Both the position numbers and the translations under genes were made by a program. 11,594 bases of DNA from Fidelibacterota bacterium (GTDB lineage Bacteria > Fidelibacterota > JAANXI01), in the NCBI GenBank assembly GCA_018263365.1, contig JAANXI010000076.1, positions 1-11,594 on the forward strand, given 5' to 3'. A model generated the notes under the pieces. The model was not told the origin of the DNA and did not search any database. It worked only from the letters and a program-made list of their open reading frames with translations. This document shows, piece by piece, positions 6,851-11,594 of the stretch (position 1 is the first letter of the stretch; each line of letters begins with the position of its first letter).

Positions 6851-7915
6851 GTGCACATCGATAACTACTTTGAGTCCACCGACGGGGCCTCCGTGTTTGA
6901 AGAGATCCGGACGCGGATGGAAAACACCCAATTTCATGTTGTCAATGCGGTTCCCCGGTTTCATAAATTTACCGCCCGGCGTATGATCTTTTTTGTGGAT
7001 ACCAAAGATATAGTCGGAGATGACTCGCTGGAATTATCCATCTATCCGCACCGGCCACCCAGCGATGAGATTGAACCGGATCTGGAAAATCCGCTGCCTA
7101 AAACGCTCAACACCGGGAAAATGTCTCCGTTCGAGTATTATGATTCCAATCTGAAGGAATTCCTGGAGATCCGCACCTATCCCCACATCGATGAAGAAGG
7201 GTATTGGACGGACTTCACTATTCTCAGCCGGGTGGTCTCTCAGCGACGGGAGATCGAAGGCGAAACCGCTCAGAACAAAAAGTTGCAGGCCCTGGGACAG
7301 ATGGCCTCCGGACTGGCGCACGATTTTAACAATATGCTCACCATAATCCTGGGACGGGTGCAACTGCTTAAATCCCGGTTGCAGGATCCGCCTGTTCTGA
7401 ATGAACTATCAACGATCGAAAAGGCCGCCTTCGACAGCACGGATATTATCCAGCGCCTGCAGGATTTCACCCGGAAGCGCAGCCAGGAGGAATCCGGCGT
7501 ATTTGAGCGCCTGGAAGTCAATGCCATCATCGAGGATGTGGTGCAATATGTCCATACGCGTGTTGATCGGCTCCGGAAACAGAAGGGCATCCGCATCGAA
7601 CTGGAAACCCAGCTGCGGGACGTCGCGAAAATCGAGGGAAACAAACCGCAACTCCGCAGCGCTTTGCTGAATATCGTTTTGAATGCCATCGACGCCATGG
7701 AGATCGGCGTGGCCGATACCGGCGTCGGGATGACGAAGGAAGTCCGGGAGAAGATCTTTGATCCGTTCTTTACCACCAAGGGCGAAAAGGGCGACGGGCT
7801 TGGTCTCTCCGAAGTGTACGGTATAGTCAACCAGCACAACGGGAACATCAAAATCGAAAGTACACCCGGCGAAGGGACGACGATGTTGCTTTACTTACCC
7901 ATCAGTGTCTCGTAA
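6851..7915 (+). CDS. PAS-linked sensor histidine kinase, probably degenerate
   Basis: The longest uninterrupted frame begins at a GTG without a Shine-Dalgarno sequence and gives 354 residues. Residues 1 to about 130 look like a PAS-type sensor, then a short coiled linker and the HisKA dimerisation helix with H-box QMASGLAHDFNN (phospho-acceptor His157). The HATPase_c part has the N-box NIVLNAIDAM (Asn274 and Asn278), DTGVGM (289-294), FDPFFTTK (303-310) and GDGLGLS (314-320). Two defects stand out. An in-frame TAA cuts the PAS start off upstream. Only five residues separate NAIDAM from DTGVGM, where about 22-25 are usual, so roughly 17-20 residues, including two beta strands, are missing near base 7700. 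The G2 box has Asp where Thr is usual. There are no membrane segments, so it would be soluble. No response regulator is adjacent. It follows the TPR gene closely and precedes the adenosyltransferase by 30 bases. Probably inactive or decaying. Confidence 0.75.
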   Translation: MHIDNYFESTDGASVFEEIRTRMENTQFHVVNAVPRFHKFTARRMIFFVDTKDIVGDDSLELSIYPHRPPSDEIEPDLENPLPKTLNTGKMSPFEYYDSNLKEFLEIRTYPHIDEEGYWTDFTILSRVVSQRREIEGETAQNKKLQALGQMASGLAHDFNNMLTIILGRVQLLKSRLQDPPVLNELSTIEKAAFDSTDIIQRLQDFTRKRSQEESGVFERLEVNAIIEDVVQYVHTRVDRLRKQKGIRIELETQLRDVAKIEGNKPQLRSALLNIVLNAIDAMEIGVADTGVGMTKEVREKIFDPFFTTKGEKGDGLGLSEVYGIVNQHNGNIKIESTPGEGTTMLLYLPISVS

Positions 7916-7945
7916 TTTTCCTCTCATCAACCGAGAGGACATCCC

Positions 7946-8491
7946 ATGAAAATTTATACGAAGCGCGGTGACAAAGGGCAAACCGATCTGTTCAGCAGCG
8001 AACGCGTGCCGAAGACGAATCCGCTGATTGAAGCTTACGGGACCGTGGACGAACTCAATTCCGTTCTTGGGGTGATACACAGTCATCTTTCCGAAGATTT
8101 TGCAGAACTCAAAGCGGAACTTCTGACTATCCAGGATCATCTGCACGGGATCTGCGCCCGGCTGGCGAACACGAAGCCGAAAGAGGGGCAACCGGGAATC
8201 AAAGAAAGCCACATCCAGGGGCTGGAAGAGCGCTGCGATAATTATACCGAACACACGCCACCACTAAAACACTTTATCCTGCCCGGCGGCCATCCGGCAG
8301 CGGCTACGCTGCACCAGGCGCGATCAGTCTGCCGGAGAGCAGAACGCCGCGTCATCGCCGCCTCGGAGGAGTATAACGTGGATACAAATATTATCACCTA
8401 CCTGAATCGTTTATCCGACCTGTTATTCCTGCAGGCCCGGTTTGTGAATCACAAAACAGAGACACCGGAGCATAAGCCGGAGTATAAATAG
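7946..8491 (+). CDS. PduO-type cob(I)alamin adenosyltransferase
   Basis: This enzyme transfers adenosyl from ATP to cob(I)alamin, making adenosylcobalamin (coenzyme B12) in the cytoplasm. The 181-residue length fits the trimeric, all-helical PduO/MMAB family. Seen motifs: the N-terminal ATP loop YTKRGDKGQTDL (4-15), YGTVDELNS (31-39), ILPGGH (111-116), RSVCRRAERR (126-135) and YLNRLSDLLFLQAR (152-165), all diagnostic. The Arg and Glu of the RxxCRRAER helix and the Asn of YLNRLSD are the known ATP/cobalamin-site residues. The ATG has a good SD, AGAGGAC at 7933-7939. It begins 30 bases after the kinase stop and probably shares its transcript, though the functions look unrelated. No B12 riboswitch or other cobalamin gene was seen nearby. 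The last roughly 12 residues form a charged tail. Confidence 0.95.
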   Translation: MKIYTKRGDKGQTDLFSSERVPKTNPLIEAYGTVDELNSVLGVIHSHLSEDFAELKAELLTIQDHLHGICARLANTKPKEGQPGIKESHIQGLEERCDNYTEHTPPLKHFILPGGHPAAATLHQARSVCRRAERRVIAASEEYNVDTNIITYLNRLSDLLFLQARFVNHKTETPEHKPEYK

Positions 8492-9116
8492 TTGGAAAGT
8501 GTTATTGTCTTCCCGTTTTTTGGAGGTTGAGGGCCTGTTGGTAGTCATCGCTTCACCGATGTATTTGAATTCGGGCTTTGGTATAGGGAATATGGAATTG
8601 GGAACGACGTCACCTCGAATAATTCGTTGCAACAAATAACCCGGGGATTGATCCCTGGGGCAAAGAAATTTTTTACAAAAGATGCGAGTCCCGGAGAGGG
8701 GGCATCTTTTTTCCCGAAGTAATCTTTCTTGATAGACCCTTTCAGGGATCAAATGACCCTGAAAGGGTCGCTGAACTCTTGCTAATGTTTTATTCCCGCG
8801 TACCTCTGGAGAGGCGCGCTCATTCAAAAAAAGACGGCTAAAGCCGCCTGTCTGTTAGATAGTCCCGATGTCATCGTGTCTTTATGCGAACAAGCGAGCG
8901 TCTTCAGGCGTTCGCGGTGTTCAATGGGCAGTATGCAGTCGGCAATTCGCAACGTTTTCTTCGCAGATAAAAAATCGAAAAAGTTCCAAGTTTCGAGTTT
9001 AGTGTCCAGGTGGTCCACACAAACAAAGTTTCGAACTTCAAGCCTCCAAAATTCTCCAACGCAAAACTCCCGAAAATATTTTACCTTTCGCTTTCGAATG
9101 AAAGCGACGGGAACTG
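8492..9116. other. 625-base spacer with hairpin array
   Basis: No gene is supported. A loose GGAA/TTCC hairpin followed by TTTTTT (about 8493-8521) may end the adenosyltransferase transcript. From 8540 to 8846 there is a run of palindromic units (listed separately). From about 8975 to 9070 the DNA has reiterated words, for example AAGTTTCGA at 8988-8996 and again at 9026-9034, similar in feel to the spacer before secA. A frame at 8876-9163 lies across this and into the next gene; its Ser/Arg/Lys-rich composition looks random. Confidence 0.6.
8640..8846. repeat. Composite array of five hairpins
   Basis: Five inverted repeats follow each other. (1) CCCGGGGAT at 8640-8648 with ATCCCTGGG at 8651-8659, one G-T pair. 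(2) AAAAGATGC at 8677-8685 with GCATCTTTT at 8702-8710, with an inner CCC/GGG, followed by TT. (3) GACCCTTTCAGGG at 8735-8747 with CCCTGAAAGGGTC at 8757-8769, a perfect 13-bp stem. (4) CCTC at 8803-8806 with GAGG at 8811-8814, extended by GCG/CGC across a small bulge. (5) CGGCT at 8835-8839 with AGCCG at 8842-8846. The perfection of unit 3 indicates recent origin or selection. The layout resembles dispersed palindromic spacer elements of many FCB genomes; copies elsewhere cannot be checked here. Unit 2, with its T-run, could also terminate transcription rightward. Confidence 0.75.
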
Positions 9117-9644
9117 ATGCCAACAGAATTACCCACAGACGAACTCCTGCCGGATATCATTGATACCAGGATGAATTTGCTTTTCGTGAGCCCGGCGCCG
9201 CTGCGATCCTGGGTGGAGAGCGGGCATTACCACGATGGCGACGGCGACCGATTTTACCGGTTATTGTATGAAGTTGGTTTAACGACTGAGGAGAACGCCC
9301 CATCGGCAGACACGACTTTACTGAACCACGGAATCGGCCTGACAACTCTGTCCAAAACCAAACCCGTCAACGATTTAGAGGAGCTGGAGCCGGTGGACTT
9401 TTCGATTGGCCGGTTGATCCGCATCGCGTTTGAATTCAGGCCGCAAATTATCTGTTGCGAAGGTAAACAGGTGTTTCAGGATTTTTTTGACCGCCACGGG
9501 GATTTTGGTTTTCAGAAGGAGCTGATCGCCGATGCCAGGGTGTTCATTGCTCCCGCATCAACGGATGAACAAGTCGCGTATGAAAATCTGCTGGCATATT
9601 ACCGGCAGTTGAAGAAAGGATTATCCCAGCCACAAGAAGATTGA
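9117..9644 (+). CDS. Mug/TDG-like uracil-DNA glycosylase homologue, diverged
   Basis: The 175-residue product aligns by eye along its length with E. coli Mug, the G:U/G:T mismatch glycosylase: LPDIIDTRMNLLFV matches the N-terminal strand, DRFYRLLYEVGLT matches NRFWKVIYQAGFT, LLNHGIGLTTLSKTK matches the LLDYRCGVTKLVDRP stretch, RPQIICCEGKQVFQDF matches the PQALAILGKQAYEQ stretch, and YENLLAYYRQLKKGL matches the C-terminal helix. The active-site motifs differ: Mug GINPG (catalytic Asn18) reads SPAPL here (25-29, Ala27 at the Asn position), and NPSGL reads PASTD (146-150). It therefore keeps the fold but lacks the usual catalytic residue. The ATG at 9117 has only a weak SD; a second ATG at 9171 would remove the LPDII element, so the first is preferred. 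It could be a non-catalytic DNA binder, a variant glycosylase or a decaying gene. Confidence 0.8.
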   Translation: MPTELPTDELLPDIIDTRMNLLFVSPAPLRSWVESGHYHDGDGDRFYRLLYEVGLTTEENAPSADTTLLNHGIGLTTLSKTKPVNDLEELEPVDFSIGRLIRIAFEFRPQIICCEGKQVFQDFFDRHGDFGFQKELIADARVFIAPASTDEQVAYENLLAYYRQLKKGLSQPQED

Positions 9645-9699
9645 CAAAATGTGAAACTTCACTAACTTTTTATTGTTAAGCAGACCAAAGCTATAGGAT

Positions 9700-9728
9700 T
9701 TGGATTGGGAGACGGAATTTATTACACT
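9700..9728 (+). promoter_or_regulatory. Candidate sigma-70 promoter for the DUF59 gene
   Basis: TTGGAT (9700-9705), exactly 17 bases, then TACACT (9723-9728). Four of six -35 positions and four of six -10 positions match the consensus. It lies 25 bases before the ATG, leaving a leader of about 18-20 bases that includes the strong SD. Confidence 0.42.
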
Positions 9729-9744
9729 AGCAACAAAATAATTC

Positions 9745-9750
9745 GGAGGA
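9745..9750 (+). promoter_or_regulatory. Strong Shine-Dalgarno GGAGGA
   Basis: GGAGGA lies just before ATATATG, with four bases between GGAGG and the ATG once the last A is counted in the spacer. It is the clearest ribosome site in the window and fixes the start at 9754. It contrasts with the absent or weak sites of secA, the TPR gene and the second glycosylase. Confidence 0.8.
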
Positions 9751-9753
9751 TAT

Positions 9754-10071
9754 ATGACAACAGCAACGGTTGAACTCAAAGATAAAGTCATGGGAGCGCT
9801 CCATGAGTGTTATGATCCGGAAATCCCGGTGAATATCGTGGATCTCGGACTGGTCTATGATGTGGATATCGATGACGAATCCAACGTGAATGTGACCATG
9901 ACGCTGACCGCCCAGGGATGTCCTATGAGCGACATGATCGACCAGCAGGTGACCGACACGCTGGAGGCGATGGATGAAATCAACAACGCCAACGTGGACA
10001 TCGTGTGGGAGCCGCGCTGGAATCCACAGATGATCAGTCAGGAAGGGCGTAAACAGCTGGGTATGGAGTAA
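9754..10071 (+). CDS. MIP18/DUF59 iron-sulfur assembly-type protein
   Basis: The 105-residue product is a single MIP18-family (DUF59) domain, the fold of SufT, PaaD and the eukaryotic CIA factor MIP18, which help load or mature Fe-S proteins. Seen: DPEIPVNIVDLGLVYDV (21-37), the family signature; LTAQGCPM (51-58) with conserved Cys56; and WEPRWNPQMIS (85-95), the usual C-terminal W-P-W-P element. Length and motifs match SufT-like single-domain members. No suf genes are nearby; the gene appears to be its own transcription unit with a promoter at 9700-9728 and a terminator at 10098-10128. It might serve general Fe-S assembly. The glycosylase homologues on each side lack the Cys ligands of Fe-S UDGs, so a direct client link is not supported. 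Confidence 0.93.
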   Translation: MTTATVELKDKVMGALHECYDPEIPVNIVDLGLVYDVDIDDESNVNVTMTLTAQGCPMSDMIDQQVTDTLEAMDEINNANVDIVWEPRWNPQMISQEGRKQLGME

Positions 10072-10097
10072 AATTAGTCCAAAGATGTATTTGTAGG

Positions 10098-10128
10098 CTG
10101 CCTCTCACATCTCTGAGGGGCAGTTTTT
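10098..10128 (+). terminator. Rho-independent terminator after the DUF59 gene
   Basis: CTGCCTCTCA (10098-10107) pairs with TGAGGGGCAG (10114-10123), ten pairs with one G-T wobble, a 6-base loop, then TTTTTATTTT. A textbook intrinsic terminator 27 bases after the DUF59 stop. Confidence 0.88.
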
Positions 10129-10161
10129 ATTTTACAGGGTGATGAAACGAGCGAGGTGACC

Positions 10162-10581
10162 ATGGAATGGGATTTCAGACCAGAAGCGGTCGTGACCGGA
10201 GAAATCGAATATTCGATTTACGATTTCCGTGAGGATCTGTGGGATGAGGTGCGTCCGTATTCTGATGAGCAAGGATTCGAAACAATCTTTTGGGCATTGT
10301 ATCACTTGGCCATCGGATATTCGCACGAGCAGATGGCGCAGCAGATCCAGGAACAGAATCAGCTGAATGATCAGGAAACGCAGGATCAAATCGAAGAGTT
10401 TGAGAATCTGCATGAGTTGTACGAGGAGGACATCGGCATGTTAAAGGCGATAATCCAGCGAAAAATCCTCGATTATTCCGAGGAGGGCAGAGATGTATTT
10501 GACGACTCCAGCCTGTCGGAATATCTGCTCTGGTGGATCGAGGAAGTGGTGGAATCCCACGATGTGAATACGCCGGAGTGA
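10162..10581 (+). CDS. Very acidic helical protein, function unknown
   Basis: The ATG at 10162 is chosen because GAGG (10153-10156) sits five bases upstream; the longer frame from GTG 10156 starts inside this SD. The 139-residue product has about 37 Asp/Glu against two Lys and five Arg, an extreme negative charge. Residues from about 45 to 100 are Gln/Glu-rich and helical, with a likely coiled coil (EQMAQQIQEQNQ to EDIGMLKAIIQRK). The C terminus has a tryptophan pair, LLWWIEEVVE. There is no signal peptide or membrane segment. No family was recognised. It follows the DUF59 terminator by 33 bases, so it needs read-through or its own promoter, which was not identified. Such charge could suit DNA mimicry or binding to a basic partner; this is speculation. 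Confidence 0.75.
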   Translation: MEWDFRPEAVVTGEIEYSIYDFREDLWDEVRPYSDEQGFETIFWALYHLAIGYSHEQMAQQIQEQNQLNDQETQDQIEEFENLHELYEEDIGMLKAIIQRKILDYSEEGRDVFDDSSLSEYLLWWIEEVVESHDVNTPE

Positions 10582-10804
10582 GGCTGTGTGGGAATGCATT
10601 AGCAACGTGGTTTTTTCTGATTCGTGGAGAATATAATGTGGGAGAAAATACAAGGTAAGATATTGGTAATATTGCATGTAGAGACGTTTCATGCCTGTCC
10701 CGATAAGGCGGGGAAACGTCTCTACGAAAAGAAAATTCAAGAATTCCCCACAAAATTCCCTTTGGTTTTCTGATTTCACCCAGCCTCTAGTAGCCACCCC
10801 TGTA
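10582..10804. other. Spacer with palindrome and possible promoter
   Basis: A perfect TATAAT at 10632-10637 lies in the spacer, without a good -35 hexamer at 16-18 bases, so it is a weak promoter candidate for the downstream gene. The inverted repeat at 10678-10725 follows. The 80 bases before the glycosylase-like gene show no Shine-Dalgarno sequence. Confidence 0.4.
10678..10725. repeat. Inverted repeat, repeat family copy 2
   Basis: Perfect 13-bp arms GTAGAGACGTTTC (10678-10690) and GAAACGTCTCTAC (10713-10725) enclose 22 bases that contain GCCT/AGGC complementarity. The arm differs from the outer arm of the palindrome at 4189-4218 in one base of 13, so they are copies of one element; this copy has a spacer, the other has none. 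No T-run follows. Confidence 0.85.
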
Positions 10805-11494
10805 ATGTCCTTCGTTTCCGACCTCAATAACTTTATCACCTCGCTGAACAGTAATCCGGACGGTCCGGTTTTTAACCCCTGGTATATGAAAGACCCCGAA
10901 CATGATGCGACTTCGGACGCCCCGGAGGTCCGAAAATCGCAATTGCGGCAGTATCTGCTGGAGCGCCGCCATTCGGCGCGCTGGCTGTTCATCGCCGAAG
11001 CGCTGGGATATCGGGGCGGGCATTTTTCCGGCATGGCCATGACCTCCGAACGAATTCTGCTGGGACACAAAACAAGCGACGGAGTAAAACCTGCCCACGT
11101 ATTTCGGGATTTCCATCCGCAGCGCACCAGCAAAACATCGGTGAAAGAAAAAGGCTTTTCGGAGAACACGGCAACCACCGTCTGGAAGACGCTCATACAG
11201 TTCGGCATCGATCCGTACGACGTGGTTCTCTGGAATGCGTTCCCCTGGCATCCGTATGAACCGGATCACGGGCTTTTGTCCAACCGAACGCCGACCGGCG
11301 ACGAACTGGAGATCGCCGGGCCGTATCTTCGCAAATTCCTGCAGTTGTTTCCAGGTACCGAAGTGATAGCACTTGGGAACCATTCCTCCGATGCTTTGAC
11401 AACCTTGAAGGTCGAGCACACCAAATTACGCCACCCCTCATTCGGCGGCGCGCCGGAGTTCAAATCCGGCCTACGGGCGCTTCTGGGTATTTAA
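10805..11494 (+). CDS. Uracil-DNA glycosylase superfamily protein, cysteine-free
   Basis: The ATG at 10805 is chosen, giving 229 residues: the frame is open further upstream, but those codons come from the inverted repeat and look random, while FNPWYMKDPEHD soon after this ATG matches the start of the family. From memory of the family, motif A is usually (G/A)EAPGYxG followed by FTSERILLG; here it reads AEALGYRGGHFSG (64-76) with MTSERILLG, so the usual Pro is Leu67. The central VLWNAFPWHPYEP and LLSNRTPT (141-164), VIALGN (187-192) and the C-terminal RHPSFGGAPEF (209-219, the HPS motif) are present. There is no Cys at all, so it cannot carry the Fe-S cluster of family 4/5 enzymes. There is no Shine-Dalgarno sequence. 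The likely role is uracil or damaged-base excision; activity is uncertain. Confidence 0.85.
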   Translation: MSFVSDLNNFITSLNSNPDGPVFNPWYMKDPEHDATSDAPEVRKSQLRQYLLERRHSARWLFIAEALGYRGGHFSGMAMTSERILLGHKTSDGVKPAHVFRDFHPQRTSKTSVKEKGFSENTATTVWKTLIQFGIDPYDVVLWNAFPWHPYEPDHGLLSNRTPTGDELEIAGPYLRKFLQLFPGTEVIALGNHSSDALTTLKVEHTKLRHPSFGGAPEFKSGLRALLGI

Positions 11495-11594
11495 CCTGTA
11501 TTATTCACAAATTCGAGGAAAATGGAGTCGTTTTCATTGAAAAACCGTTCCATGGAACGGTTCTCCCGCGAGATTATCAAGGGATATATATGTT
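11495..11594. other. 3' end spacer of the window
   Basis: No gene is seen. It holds palindrome copy 3. No T-rich terminator hairpin follows the glycosylase-like gene. The window ends in ATATATATGTT, where a gene could start just beyond the edge. Confidence 0.5.
11543..11562. repeat. Perfect 20-bp palindrome, repeat family copy 3
   Basis: AACCGTTCCATGGAACGGTT is its own complement. The 14-bp core CGTTCCATGGAACG is identical to the centre of the palindrome at 4189-4218, while the outer arms differ (AAC here, GTAGAGA there). It lies 48 bases after the glycosylase-like gene. Confidence 0.85.

Noticed and set aside
7916..7945. Cobalamin riboswitch before the adenosyltransferase
   Set aside because: The gap is only 30 bases, far too short, and holds just the SD.
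8640..8846. CRISPR array
   Set aside because: The units are different inverted repeats, not identical direct repeats with regular spacers.
8876..9163. Plus-strand 95-codon frame overlapping the Mug-like gene start
   Set aside because: Ser/Arg/Lys-rich, runs through reiterated spacer words and overlaps the better-supported gene in another frame.
9649..9674. Terminator after the Mug-like gene (GTGA/TCAC then CTTTTTATTG)
   Set aside because: The stem is only four to five pairs with a tiny loop and no G/C-rich core.
10691..10804. Upstream extension of the second UDG-like protein
   Set aside because: These 38 codons come from the inverted repeat and spacer; family resemblance begins only after ATG 10805.

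Overview
The window looks like a chromosomal stretch from an uncultivated or little-studied Gram-negative bacterium of the FCB superphylum (Bacteroidetes, Balneolaeota, KSB1, Calditrichaeota or Marinimicrobia side). The placement rests on a roughly 1000-residue SecA with a long helical insertion near the end of NBD1 and a C-terminal SEC-C zinc motif, a lipoprotein with a clean lipobox, and large gene-poor gaps full of hairpin repeats. This is inference from protein style; a SecA tree would settle it.

Left part (1-977): no convincing gene. It holds a weak 53-codon reading frame, a strong rho-independent terminator at 377-423, and word-reiterated spacer DNA leading to secA. secA (978-3992) is the only housekeeping gene and is intact. 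A 627-base gap follows, with a perfect 30-bp palindrome, a long hairpin and a sigma-54-like promoter.

Middle part (4620-8491): a small lipoprotein, a short peptide reading frame whose stop codon lies inside a terminator-like hairpin, an all-helical TPR protein with an AT-rich core, a PAS/histidine kinase that appears damaged (in-frame stop near the N terminus, about 17-20 residues lost from the ATPase domain), and an intact PduO-type cobalamin adenosyltransferase. The genes share one strand with short gaps. The peptide, TPR protein and kinase could be a signalling cassette, but nothing in the sequence proves it.

Right part (8492-11594): a gap with five successive hairpins (8640-8846), a Mug-like uracil-DNA glycosylase homologue lacking the catalytic Asn, a standalone MIP18/DUF59 Fe-S assembly-type protein with its own promoter, SD and terminator, an extremely acidic small protein of unknown function, and a second, cysteine-free UDG-superfamily protein. 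Palindromes sharing arms or core with the one after secA occur at 10678-10725 and 11543-11562, so a dispersed palindromic repeat family punctuates the spacers.

The best leads are the palindrome family and hairpin array, the Mug homologue with altered active-site motifs, and the peptide/TPR/damaged-kinase region. No CRISPR array, insertion sequence, tRNA or rRNA was recognised.
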